A stretch of DNA of 64,000 bases from Lycorma delicatula (GCF_047948215.1 NC_134462.1:121356937-121420936); one strand, 5' to 3'; positions 23,766-36,200 are shown, numbered from the stretch's first letter. The notes: a model not told the origin generated them from the sequence alone. Numbers and translations are program-made.

Positions 23766-23984
23766 TTATTCATTCGTTCGGTTACGCTTTATATTCCTTG
23801 CGATCGTCCTATCCTTCCCGATAGCTGTCGTCTTTGTAGGCATCTCTTTCGCCAAGATAATTCTTCTTCGTATTTCAGCCGGAGAGCCCCCATCATTATG
23901 TAATGTGGGTCCTAAATATAAGAAACTGTCCACGATATTTGAATATCGTTGGCTCTGTCTGCGATTAGATATATTGTATTTCAA
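23766..23984 (-). pseudogene. RT thumb fragment of another non-LTR retrotransposon
   Basis: The minus-strand frame reads IVDSFLYLGPTLHNDGGS, then AEIRRRIILAKEM and IGKDRTIARNIK. This is the V..F.YLGS.I...G....EI..RI..AK block followed by a K.R.I....K block, found just after the palm domain in endonuclease-RT proteins. The same block occurs in the 60-kb element (YLGSRITKDGRS), though the sequences are not close. Only about 72 codons remain, without catalytic motifs. Confidence 0.65.
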
Positions 23985-24302
23985 TTATTATTAGTATTCT
24001 ATTTTCACCGAATTTTTTTCACGAATTACCGTCAATAAACCACGAATTACTGGTGTCTAGTGAGTCTGTAGATAAAAACGTTCGCTTACAGGAGACATAA
24101 AACCACCCTAATCACAAAGACGCGCGCGCAGAAATACACACAACTATATGTATTATTTTAAAAGAATAAGTGAAATTTAGAATATATCATTTTTTAAAAT
24201 TATTTTCGTACATTCTACATTGTTGGTTTTTTAATATCGATTATAAAAAAATTGTTATTTTATTAATGAAATTTTTTAGTGTGGTATTTATGTATTTATT
24301 TA

Positions 24303-24993
24303 CAGTCAACTCCGCGAGCGGTTTAACCGGTTGCGCTTTAACCGCGATGCCTCTTTGAAAAAATAAAGTTTTAAAAAAGAAGCTAAAAATTTAAATTTTT
24401 TTCGTCGTTCTGTGACAGGTTTTTTATCCCTTCTTTCATTTGATACTTGAATGTGTACTTGTCTCGTATATGATATTGCTGTACTATATTTCATTGTGCG
24501 ATTTATTACGCTTCGCAAACTACGAAGTTCCATTAAAAGAGAATATTTTCAGTTTCTAAAACAACAATCAAAAAAAGTCTGAAAGAGTAAAATGTACTCT
24601 TTAGTTATTTTTAACAATTTTATTAATTTGTTTTTTTTTATGTCTATGTACATGTATTTTTATTGTCGCTAGCTGCTGTTGTTTTAATAAGTTTTTGTTA
24701 AAACATACTGTATATACAATCTATTTACGGTATAGTATTAGCGATGGAGAAAATTTGTAATATTTAAATACGTATTTTGAATAAATTTGCAAATATTACG
24801 TAATAGTACAGTGTAGTGTATTTTATTTTTACAATTATATCTTGTAAATACCGACTGCTGTACAGTATGTATTATGTCATTTTAACACGTATTACTTTAT
24901 TAAATATTGTTTTCGGATCGACCGTGATTTTGCTATGATTTTGGATTATCCGTGATTCTCTTCCAGGTTATCGCTGATATCGGGAGTCGACTG
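24303..24993. mobile_element. Pogo/Tigger-like non-autonomous DNA transposon with TA duplication
   Basis: The left end CAGTCAACTCC (24303-24313) matches the inverted right end CAGTCGACTCC (24983-24993) at 10 of 11 positions, and AGCG..TAACC blocks inside extend the similarity to about 30 bases. Both ends are flanked directly by TA (24301-24302 and 24994-24995), the target used by Tc1/mariner and pogo elements. The TIR style (CAGTCGACTCCCGATAT) is like Tigger-type elements; that subfamily is inferred. The 691-bp body encodes no recognisable transposase; a 75-codon minus-strand frame at 24306-24533 includes the left end and is probably chance. Confidence 0.6.
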
Positions 24994-27553
24994 TATTTAC
25001 TTTTTTTATAAAAGGTATTGTTTATCGTAATAATTTGAAAGAAAGAAAAAAAAAGCCGGGGTTAAAAATCGTGATGCCCGATTGTTTCGGTCGTTATATA
25101 TTCTTTACGAGAAATGTTACTTACAGAGTCATCAGTAGAGAATCCTTAAGAGGAAAAAGGGGTAAAGGCGAAACGCGTGTATGCGTTCTAGTATTTGTAA
25201 GGTAGTTGTGTAAGCAGATAAAAGATATGGAACTGAAGAAGTCGTGTCTAAGAGAGGTAGGGATATTGAACCGACGAGAAAGAAAGAGATGGTAAGCGAG
25301 AAGAAAACCTCTCTGCAAGAGAAAGATAGAACGATCTAGCACAAAAAGCGCTATCTCTATCTTTTTCTTTTCAACTCTTATCTAAATGACTCTTAATGAA
25401 TATCATTATTGGATATCAGGATGTCGCCGGTAATGAACACTAATTGATTATTACAATTGTATGACCCAAGAGGACATCTTTTGTTCTCGCCCGTATACAC
25501 CCTCATCGCCTCTTATCTTAACCCTTTTTTATAAACGTATACAAATTCAATTTGAATTTAATTTTTTATTACTAGCGTTATTATTTCTACAGTAAATGGT
25601 CTTTTAAATTACAACTCCTTCAGTTATTTACACCCGTGATTAGTTAAATTAGCACCTTGATTCTGTGTCACGATCACTTAATTACAAATTATTACGATAT
25701 TTGTCTAAGATAGACATCCTGTAATTAATTTAAATCTACCGATTAAAATCTGTTTCCCTTTCTTTATACGTTATTTTATTTTTAATTAAAATGAAAATTA
25801 ATTTAATTTATAAGATTAGATTTGAAAATGAATTAATGGAAATTTTTTTCAGTAAAATTACATGAAATAATCGTAATTAAAATTACTTGTTTGTTTATCG
25901 TTATCTTTAATTTGTACTGAATTATTATACATCTTAATGATGATACGCTGGATGTCATTCTAATAAAGTATTATGACGAGAAACTGTTGGAAAATTGTGA
26001 GAAATGGAAAATTCTTTTAACTTATCCGATACCTAAAAAATTGTATTGTTTGGAATACAGAAATAATTTATAATACTGTATCGTTTTACAGATTTCTGAT
26101 TATTTTGAAATAATAAACACTTTTCATTTATTAATCGTCAGTTCAAATTGTAAAAAATTATATTATTTATAACATATAAATCGATTTTACATGAAGAATA
26201 GAAGTTTTATTTATCGTTATAATTTTATAAGCCGTTTCGTATATTAACCGTTAAGAAGTAGGCGTGGAGTAAAAGCGATTGTACGATTATTAATAAAAAT
26301 TATTTTTCGAAAGTACAACGTAAATCAAACTAGCGTTGCTCCATTGTCTTAAACGATCCGCTTTGCCGCGTTATACATATCGTGAAAAATTTTTTAAATA
26401 TTTAATTCATCTTATGTGTTAAATTTAAACAAATTTTATTTGTGGTTTTTTCTTTACATTTCCCTGTTTAATATTTATTTTTTAAATTCTTTTAATAGTA
26501 TTTCTTCTGTTAACTTGTTTGTATATTACTTAAAATGACGTTCGCATTTATTTTAAGAAACGTTTCTCTTTTTACGCTTTATTTAACCTTAAAAATGTTA
26601 TTTTCTACAAGTATGTTAATTTTATAATATAGGCGGTATACTATTATTCTACGTTAGCAAACACATAATTCCAGCGAGATTTCCTCCCTCATGTTCTCTA
26701 ATTTCCCCTTACGCATTAAGGTGGCCTCACTGACGCCGGGTAATAACGACTTCCGATCTGAAATTAGTCCATGCGCACCCCGCTTTCCCCTCCTTACAAC
26801 GCTACATCGAGTATGTGTTCGTCGCTTACCGCATCGCATATTGTCCTATACTAATGTCAGATGTGCTACAATTTATTTAAATTTTCAAATATTTTTACGG
26901 GTTTAATGTTTGTGGTATTTTAAGATAAATAATTTATCGTCTTTTTTTTTTACTTATTGTAATTTTTTTCTCTCTTCCATTCTCCTAGTATGAAATTTTA
27001 TAAGCGAAGCAAAATTTTATTTTTTAAGTTAACCAATAAGTAGCCCGCATGGAAATCGTTACGCTCGAATTTAAATAATATTCCCTCTTATCGATCGGTT
27101 AATTTTCCTATTTTTTTTTTCATAATTTTTGTATTAACCATTTTATAAAAAAAAATATAAGAATCGGTTAACCTTTTTAATGTAATGCTGAAAAACGAAT
27201 CATCTTTCTGCATATTTTAATTATTTGATCGTTCAGTTTTGCTCTGATTTACCGATTGTTAAATAAGTTTTAGTGAACGTTTTTCGCGTAAAAAATTATT
27301 CAGGAAAACATAAATCTTAAATTTATTTACGTTTTTCTTTTTGCAAATAATATTTTACAGTTCCTATTAGTTCAAAAAAAACTTTTCATTGTGTTTGAAG
27401 TTTAACTCGTTTTTAAAGTTCTTAAAGTACATTAATGACAAAAAAACCGTGATGAAAAGAAATATATCTGGTTATTTTCTGTTTATAATTTTACTATTCC
27501 TGAAAATAATAGCATATGCAAAAATTAAAAAAATACGACTGACAAAAATAAAC
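24994..27553. other. AT-rich intergenic DNA
   Basis: Several 60-73 codon frames occur (25121-25342, 26654-26839, 26691-26906), but none shows a domain or consistent composition. No RNA gene or repeat pair was recognised. Confidence 0.4.
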
Positions 27554-27841
27554 ATTGCTCTTTAACATAGGATTAAAGAGCGTCCGAGCTACAATTTTGT
27601 ATACATATAATTTTTTTTTACACGACTTCTCAAAAACGAGTGTAATGTATTTAAGGTGTCTGTGTGTATGTTCTACCGCAGAAGCTCAGCGGTTGAACCG
27701 ATTTAGATGTATGACCCAGCGTTGCAATTCTTACGTTACCGTAAGAATATAGACACGTATGTATGTATATGTTTAAAAAATTGTACTATATACAAAATTG
27801 TCACCCGCATGCTCTTTAATTATCCTATATTAAAAAGCAAT
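27554..27841. mobile_element. Non-autonomous TIR element (MITE-like), about 288 bp
   Basis: The ends are inverted repeats of about 50 bases: ATTGCTCTTTAACATAGGAT at 27554 faces the reverse complement ATTGCTTTTTAATATAGGAT at 27841, continuing through TAAAGAGC and ACAATTTTGTATA. The interior contains ACACGACTTCTC, GTTGAACCGATTTAGATGTA and a small hairpin ATTCTTACG/CGTAAGAAT. The target-site duplication is unclear. There is no coding capacity. Confidence 0.7.
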
Positions 27842-27971
27842 ATTTTTTTTGGAAGTCGTGTTTTTTAGTTTTTAATATTTATCTATTGTTTTCAATTTTT
27901 TTAAATTTATTTAAACATATACACATATTTATATAGACTAGCGCTCCTGGTGAAGTAAGGACTTTTAACGC

Positions 27972-28069
27972 GGGCTCATACATCTAAATCGGTTCAACCG
28001 CTGAGCTTCTGCGGTAGAACATACACACAGACGCCTGAAATACATTACACTCGTTTTTGAGAAGTCGTG
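27972..28069 (-). repeat. Inverted partial copy of the 27.55-kb TIR element
   Basis: It is the reverse complement of 27621-27718 with only a few differences over nearly 100 bases (both include CACGACTTCTCAAAAACGAG). The two form a large stem with a loop of about 250 bases. The termini seen in the full element are missing here, so this copy is a truncated internal piece. Confidence 0.8.
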
Positions 28070-28769
28070 CAAAAAAAGAAAAATCTTGATTATTGTAAAA
28101 AAAACACATTTTTAACATTTATTTTTAGCTTTTTGAAGTACTCTGATTTTAAAAATACAAATATATGTTTTACAGTTAAATAAAAATCTTTTATAAATAA
28201 ATTTTATTTATAACTGTACCGGCTCTATTTTATAGTTTAATCTAAAATAGAAACAGTTTAATCTAAAATAATGAAATTTAATGTTTTAGCTTTCGCATAT
28301 GGGGATGTATTAACTTGTTGCAAAAAGCCAAACTCAAAAGCTAATTATTTCTCGATGAGTTCAGACATTATTATTCAAAAATGAATTTTTATAAGCAATT
28401 GTTATGATTTTTACAAAATGAAAATCGGTTTACTTTTTATGTAAGTGCTAAATACATAGAACCTGCAAGTAGTTAATCTATTCTTAATTAATAATTTTAA
28501 TTACAAAATTTCAAAGCTGCATTCCGTCCTTATAAAATAAAACTTTTTGAATTGTTACTCTCTTGGCAGTTACAATTTAGTATATATAATACAACATATA
28601 ATACACTATAACATTATAATACTTTTACTGCGAGGGCAAAGTTGGGAAAAAATCATCTTTACAAATTTTTTTTAGACAGGTCATGAAACGTTAGGAAATA
28701 AAAAAAAAGAAAAATATGTTCATTTTATGTTCTGTTTAATGAATCGGATGGTTTTTACATCGACATCCT
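28070..28769. other. AT-rich intergenic DNA
   Basis: Nothing recognisable; the base composition becomes GC-richer at about 28770, where the next element begins. Confidence 0.4.
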
Positions 28770-29141
28770 GACCCCGTAGGGGAAGATACCCTCCGTGTGA
28801 CGGTTTCGGTCGCCACGCCACCTCCTCCGTACCTAGCCCTCCGGTGGTCATCTTCAGTACCTCGGCAACGACATCTTTCAACCAAGCCTCAGCCAGGATG
28901 TCAGCGATGCGATTCCCACAAGTGACATTCCCATCGGTCTACTACTAACAAAAACTCCAAACAAAACACATCTAGCCGAGTTCCAAACAAGACTGAATGG
29001 CTTTCTAAGAACCAAGGATCTGAACCCTACCTACCCGTAAGGTAAAAACGAGTTCGACACGTAACTAATCGTAAAACGCAACACAAAAACATAACGATAA
29101 CAGTAAATAATGTAACATAACGTAACCAACGAAACGAAAAA
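28770..29141 (-). other. Probable 3' untranslated region of the R1-type element at 29.1-29.7 kb
   Basis: This GC-richer stretch follows the C-terminal coding remnant on the minus strand and lacks a long frame. It ends near CCCCTACGGGGTCAGGATG (minus strand), after which ordinary AT-rich DNA resumes. Assignment rests on position and composition only. Confidence 0.45.
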
Positions 29142-29720
29142 TCAATAACTAAACAGAAACAAAAACAGCAACAAAATAGCAAGAGAACCAAACATAAACA
29201 CAAAGAAGGAAAGTCCAAGAGAACATGACAGTTCGTAAGCGATCCTTTCTTTCACCAGACATGCGATAAAACCTTTTACGATCACCCATCCGGCCCGGCT
29301 TTTCCAATTAACGCGGAGATCAAGTGTCGACCCGATAATATCAAGCCGACAAATTCCCTCCGTGCGCATTAAGTCGTACCTAAAACATTTATATATCACA
29401 CGAGAAGTATCATCCAACAATCCGCATTGTAGACACATAACAGAGTCCGCCAGGCCGAATTTCTGTAGCCTGTCCCGAAAAGCGTCATGCCTTGAAAGAA
29501 ATTGGGTTACATACTTGTTCCGGTGTACCCAAGAGGCCTCCCGCAAATCAACAACATTAGGGAAAAAATCATGCGTATAACGCCCGTACTCTCTCTCATC
29601 CCGTCTGATCTGCCATAGGGCGATACCATGCTGTTCTATCTCCTTTACTTTCTCCGAAGTCAGCAGCGAACGGAGGCCACAAAGCGTTCTGTATTTTAAA
29701 GTTGTGGCACTAGAGTGCAT
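29142..29720 (-). pseudogene. R1-type non-LTR retrotransposon ORF2 C-terminus (family N2)
   Basis: An open frame of 192 codons on the minus strand. Residues 25-57 (EIEQHGIALWQIRRDEREYG, then RYTHDFFPN) fit the W..R....GR.T..F.P box of R1-type ORF2. Residues 62-92 (ASWVHRNKYVTQFLSRHDAF) fit the ...QFL.GHG.F block. The zinc-binding knuckle has C96, C99 and C112, but the expected histidine at about 107 is arginine. The last 40 residues are hydrophobic and likely read into untranslated sequence. It is a different family from N1, since the residues outside the motifs do not match. The frame's ATG at 29720 is only where homology is cut, not a true start. Confidence 0.8.
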
Positions 29721-29839
29721 GCTACCGAGTAAGTTGAAACGCCGTTTAGAACGCTTATTCCGACATAAATAGTAAATTTCGTTTCAACTTTTGCAGGAAG
29801 CTAAAAGAGTTAAATCAACAAAAGAGTAGTTTCTACAAG

Positions 29840-31362
29840 TAGGCATCGCCGTGCTTTGCTAACATCTTACAACGTAGCCCACAGAATCGCAAAATGTAAG
29901 AAGCCCCGTGCAATCGCACACTATTACTATTTATTTACGTGTAATTCTACCGGCTGCTGTAAATAGGGGGAACATTATGATCGTGAGTTTTCTGGGAAGC
30001 TACATTCAAAAGAACCTTTGTCTAGTAACACGATCGGTCGCAGAATACAGCTTGTAACGGATGATCTCAATTATCAATTAATTGGAAAATTAAACAGGAA
30101 GGAATTCGTTGAAGTTGGATGAGACCACAGGCAATAGTAATGAATGCTCACTTAATTCGTTATGTACGGTTTATAGTCGGCAGTAAAATTGTAGAAGACC
30201 TTCTCGTCTATAAAAGTATCAATGCAAAAGCTGAAGACTTGTTCGAGATACTAGATGTTTTAATATCCGAAAAAGGTTTTTAGCGGACTAAGTTCGTCGA
30301 TATCTCTTATTTATGGTGCTCGTTCTGTGTCTGGCTGTTATAGAGGATTGCAGGCGTTTATTCGAACCGACATGAATGCTGCGGTCTCACTATCTTATTC
30401 ACAGGAAACCACTCGTGCCAAAATATGTAAGCCCTACATCGAAACAGGTCCTGGAGTGTTTAAAGTGAATTTAAACAAAATTTAAACTTTATAAAATGAA
30501 CTTTATAAAAACTCGACCGCTGAGGCGTGTTTTAAAAAAAAAATATGCGAGGATACGGATCTAAACGCATGTCTTTATTGTATTATAGCATTTCGTCATG
30601 GCTTTCTCGCGGTAATTTACTGTCTGGTATGTTTGAACTGTAATTAAATTTTTTTTTCTTGCAGAGGATGAACACAAGTATACCGAATATTTTGTGAATG
30701 AAGTTTTGTGGTAAAATTAGCATATTTTGGTGACTTTTTAATAAGCTAAACGCTCTGATTCTTTCTCCTTACAGGGAAGTAAGAGGCGTCTTTTAATGTC
30801 GATTGAGAAAAATTTAGCTTTAATAAAAAAAAAAATAATGCTATGGAAAGGAAAAATTGAATGAAGACGGAAACAAGGAATGTGACCCCTTGTTCAAACG
30901 ATTTTTGACTTTCAGTGAAGTTGATTTCTCTCGAGGAATGAAATCCATTTTTAAACAACACTTATCACAGTTTATCGCCTGCTTTGAGATATATTTTCAA
31001 AATTAAAATATTGATAAATTTTCTTAGATCTGCTTAATGTAATCCATCAATATAAATTTACTGCTGAAGCAGAGGAGAATCTAATCGAGTCGTCTTGTGA
31101 CAGTATGCCGAAATCAAAATTTAAGAGCATGGAATTAACTGAATTTTGGATGTCAGTAAAAGATGAATATCCACTAGTAAATGGTAAAGCTCAGAGAATT
31201 TTAATTCAGTTTCCGACTTATTTATTTGAAGTTGGGGTTTTCGGGCGCTAGGGTAAAATCTAAGTATCCCAAGAAAATCAATGCGAAGAAATAATTGAGA
31301 GTGGCTGTGTCCAGTTTAATTTCACGATTTTAAAAAATGTGCAGCGATCCATCCCACTGCTA
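29840..31362 (+). pseudogene. hAT-superfamily transposase fossil, ZBED5-like
   Basis: Several collinear pieces in different plus-strand frames match in order a ZBED5/hAT-type transposase, a cut-and-paste DNA transposase with a C-terminal dimerisation domain. From 29853: LLTSYNVAHRIAKCKKPRAI. About 30030: NTIGRRIQLVTDDLNYQLI. From 30146: RYVRFIVGSKIVEDLLVYKS with DLFEILDVL. From 30312 to 30485: YGARSVSGCYRGLQAF (the DGA.SM.G...GL.A block, D replaced by Y). About 30880-30998: FLTF and HLSQFIACFEIYF. From 31080: the hATC domain with LIESSCDS, LTEFWMSVKDEYPLVN and FPTYLFEVG, then KSKYPKKINAKK, LRVAVSSLISRF and CSDPSH. Frame changes and stops occur between most blocks, so it is inactive. The zinc finger and terminal repeats were not found. 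The same family has domesticated members in vertebrates; here it is a decayed transposon. Confidence 0.8.
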
Positions 31363-33029
31363 ATTACTGTAATTAATTAAATTAGTTTGATTTCATTTTT
31401 TTTTGTGATCTAAAGTGTGTTTAATTTTTTTTTTATCTAACCCTTGCAAAAAACAAACTATTGACTGTTTCGCAAAGTATACTTGTAAGAATTTAAGATC
31501 GAACGCCTTAGAAAAATATGGATTCAGCAAGAACGCCGAAAGTAGAAAAGGAACCACCTGTCTAAAGTCTTTATTTACGTGTAATATTTTATCACAAAAA
31601 ATTAATCGAGATGATTATTTTTCGTAATTATTAAACAATAGATTGTTAAATAGCTATGTTTATTATTGCAATAGTGTTTCTTTACTTAATGAATTCGATA
31701 TACTCAATAAAACTGTTCAAAAAAAAAATTGTACGGTTTATTGCGCGATCATTATTGAATCGATCTACTTTTTCAGTAATTTCTTTTGCGTTATATTAAA
31801 TATGATGACAATAAATTGTTATCGAGTAACAATGTTGTATTAACTTAAAGGATAATGATTGTTTTATATATTGCACGTGCGATATCATTTTTTTAAAATA
31901 ATGTACCTGAGCACGCGTGTTTAATAGGAAAGATAAATGACGGCGGTGATGACGTGATGTTATATAGAAAGGTATTGTAAGGAGTTGGCTTGTGAGAATA
32001 AGTCGTAGGGATGTGGTCGTTGAAACGCTCGCCGTTTTCTTTTCTTTTTTTTTTTAATTATTGTTTTATATACACTACCTTGTACTTGTACCGACACACC
32101 ATAACAAGAACGTTGACTGACTGAATAGGTTGCCTTACATAGTTACTTGTCTGTGGTTAGGCGGTTCTATGTTAGTTGTATACTATGCTATATAACGGCC
32201 TCTTCGTGACCGATGTGCAAATTGGTAATTTTCTTCTTTTTTTTTAAATCTTTATCTTGGTTATATATATTTATATATAATAGCGATGAGGTTATTCCAA
32301 AACGTTAAAGACAAGGGAACTGAACAAGTAAAATGTCACGTCTTTTTAGTTAAAGATTGACTGTACCTAGTGAACAGATCCAAATCTTCAACCTACAGAG
32401 CACGCTTATGTATTAAAAGAAAAAACCCAAATAAAAAGACGAGATTTTTGTGTTTTTTTTTAATGTAAAAGTAATAACATGAAGTAATGATTTCTGAAAT
32501 CTGGTCCGCTTACTTCAGTATACATTTCACTGTACAAATACGCTGATGTGGTCTACTATAATGGAATTGCGTGATTTACTATTAAACAAAAAAAGTTATT
32601 GTAGTGAAATTATATAATAATATCAATTTTATGTTTTCCTGTTTAAAAAATATTTTTGTGAGATTGTAATTATTAGTACGTATCATTAAAGTCAATATTT
32701 CTTTTTGTATTATTTTTTCTACTCTTATTACACATTTAAATTTTAAAAAATATATTTGATACGTTGGTTGAAATAACATAGATAAATATCGAACCGCGCG
32801 CGCGCACACACACAGACACAATAAATTATGAATAATGTATTAATATTTGTTACTTATGTAACAATTCTGAAACCGTATATTTGAAGGACTAAACTTTTTT
32901 ATTTACGAGTATGACATCATTAGTACAAAATCTTGTAATGAACAAGTAAATAAATTTAAAAATTTAAAGAAACGAAATAAACGTCAAGTAAAATATTAAT
33001 TAGAAAGACTTAGAAACATACAAAAACCG
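31363..33029. other. AT-rich intergenic DNA
   Basis: A short (CG)(CA) tract lies at about 32796-32819. Frames at 31415-31627 and 31643-31843 are low-complexity and unsupported. Nothing else was recognised. Confidence 0.4.
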
Positions 33030-33270
33030 TTTTGAAGAAACATGTCTACTGCAGCGCCCCCCGGCGGCTTAAAACCGTAAAACTAATTTAAGAACCTGCT
33101 CTGAGGTGATACCTATGTAATTCAAAAAACCGCATCAAAATTGGCCCAGCCGTTTTAGAGAAACACATCTACTGCAGCGCTCTCTGGTGGCCTTTAACCG
33201 TAAAACATGTCTAAGAACCTGCTCTGAAGTGTATGTAATGCAAGAAATCGGTCCAGTAGTTTTTTGAGAA
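33030..33270 (+). repeat. Imperfect tandem duplication with GCAGCGC..(T)GG(T/C)GGC motif
   Basis: Two units of about 110-123 bp (starting 33030 and 33153) share in order AGAAACA, TCTACTGCAGCGC, GG(C/T)GGC, AACCGTAAAAC, TAAGAACCTGCTCTGA and TGTAAT(T/G)CAA. Each is followed by a GGCCCAGCCGTTTTA or GGTCCAGTAGTTTTT motif, and a third unit may begin there. Similar motifs occur in the 47-48.7 kb repeats. Confidence 0.75.
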
Positions 33271-36200
33271 AAATGGTAATGCACACACACAAAACCTCTT
33301 ACTCAAAACTCATATACCATCTCCGTTCCGTCGTGGGTAAAAATAGCTGCGATGATATTTTGTATGATATTTTTTAATATTTTTAATTGATTTAATATTA
33401 TTATAATAATATACAGCTACTTAAATAAATATCACTATTTATTTAATTAATTTTAGAAAATAGCTAATATTAATATTAAATTATTACCCGTAATTTTTTA
33501 TGTATTATATTTTTGAATGAATATATTTTATTTCTGTATTTCTTAGACAAATCTTTCTGTTACATACATATTCTGATATTATGGAATGAATATTTCATTT
33601 TATTTAATGATTTGTTCAAGTTATAGTTATAATAATAACAACGTATTTTTCGATTTTCAACCGACGATATTGTGTGTAAAATTTAGTAACAAAACTTTTT
33701 TCTTTGTCGATCTTATCTCTAAAATAGACAGTTATCGAGTTTTCTAGGGAAATAGAAGAAATAAAAATAGATATTTTTGCATTTTTTTTACATTTAGTTT
33801 AATAAAAATTTAAACACACCTTTTTCAACTGGCGCTAAACGAAATAACCGGTTGTGATGATATTCTGGAGGCATTAAAGCAAAAATTAGCGATCATATGT
33901 CTAAAGTCTAAATATGCCCGTTTTAAAACAAATACCACTTGGACTATTACTCAAAACGGTTCATTTTATGTTAACAGACTGGACTTGAATTATTTTTTTT
34001 CATTTATCATTAATTAAATAACCGTATTATTCATTTTTTTTAATTATAATTTTTAAAAAAGTGAAATTTCATTATTTGTTAAAAAGCGTTATCGTACCGG
34101 TTTGCTTTACTGCCTAAACTCTGCAACGCGATTTCTTATAATACCACTACGTTTTATGTTATTTTATTAATTATTTCACGTACTAAGTCTCCTGTACGCA
34201 CAGAATTATCTCTAGAATTTTCATGGAAAAAAATTTTCTTTTTTGTAATTTTTTCTCCCTAGTCAAACTGTTGAAAATTATGAATAGCATTGTTTCTTGA
34301 CTGTCGTATTATCTCCAGTAATTTGCTGTATAGTATAATTAAAAAATAATAATTATTAGATCGTAATTAATTACTTTCATTAATCATCAGTTTATCCTAG
34401 AAGCGAGTGTTGTGTATTAAACTGTCGATCGAAAAGGAATTACAGAAATATCACTAAATAATAATTAATCAAAAGGAAATATTTATGTCGGTATTAATGA
34501 GTTAACGTCAATCGATAACCATTCTTCTGATATTCTAATATTTGCTAAACAGTTCCGATGATTAATTCCATTTCTACAACGATTTAGGGAATACGTTTTA
34601 TAAAACTTTTCCGTAGAAATAAACGTTAAGATAAATTTTATACAAACTTTTTAACTCGTTCTGTTTTTAAAATTTCTAAAATAAAACAAAAAATAATAAT
34701 CTTTTTAATAACGTACACTGTTATTAAATAAATTTGTACGCCGTATTATTTGTTTTCCTTTGAATTTAATTAAAAATCATAAAAACGATCAACGTTGAGC
34801 GATAAGACGAATTTACCTAAGAATAAAAGAAAAACTAAGGGGAACAGCGATGCGTTCCTGACGTAAAAAAAATACTCAAACGGAAAAATATCGTGAACAA
34901 TTACGATGGTGGAACACTGAGGCGACAGCAGCGGTTAATATTGTGCGTAATTATGTCAACAGCCGGGACAGGGCACGTGCAACTCGGGACGTGACCTAGA
35001 TAGGGTTAAAAGTCAGTCCCGACCGTACCCCCGTCTAGCGTCGATGAACAACATTTGCCCTAAAGGTCACTCTATCTGAAATCTCTAACCCTATCGTCCC
35101 CTATCTTGTTTCGACCCTTCTTTTACAAACGCCTGCCTTGTTAATCGAACAAACATGTTATAAAATGAATATAAACAAATTTAGTATAATTAAAGTAGTT
35201 TTGTAATCGGTTAATCGCTTTGAATGCAACTATTCGTGAATAAATCTGTAGGGAGATGAGTCGGCAGACTTATCGATCTACTGAAAAACGAACGGTAATA
35301 TCTGTTCCTTTACTTTACTTTTAGAAACCGTAAAAAAAGGCATTTAATTGAATTTTTTTAATATTAATAATTTTAATGGCAGATTTACAACCAGATTTTC
35401 GTTTACAATGCATTAATGTTTTCTAAATGAAGATCTGGAAGCAATCAGAATATTTTATGTAAATTTACGCAGTCTAGATCCGTATCAATGCAATTCGTGT
35501 AATAAGAGAGCAATCTACATGCGGTCAAGTTGTAACATAGATTCAGAAGTCGAAATAAGTTAATCGTAACTCGAGAACGAATCCGAGGATCCGATACGAT
35601 AAAAATGCAACTGCTAGAGCGATCCTCAAGATAAAAAGTCCTTCCAGACGTAATGACAAGCGTTTACACTTAACCTTTCCTGTAACCTAATGTAAAATAT
35701 TTTGAGTATACGCAAACGACTAAAGAAAAATAAAAATATCCAAAAAAAAGGTGATGAGTTTACAGGACAGTTATTATCAAGAATAATAAACATCCCTATT
35801 CCAGATATTATTAAAGAGAATTTTCTTACTCTTGTCTTCATCGAGTCGAATACGCAGCAGAACGTGTGATCCCGCCCGAAATGCTGTTGGCATACTCAAT
35901 CCTGTAAGTGACATTCATTCTATTCGATAGAAGGATATCATTATTATCGGAGAAAGCACAATTATATTTAATGGAAATGAAAGGAAATTTAAAGGGAAAA
36001 TTCATTAAATTTTAACGTATGTCAAGACAGTGTAATTGACATATATAAACAGATTCTGGAAGTAGAAAATAAAGTAACATATTAGTACAAGATAAAAAGG
36101 AATATAATACTGTGTCAAACCATTCAGATCGTTGACTTAAAAAATAGTATAATCTTTTTATTAGATGATGTAATACGCAATTTATTCGTGCCATTATAAT

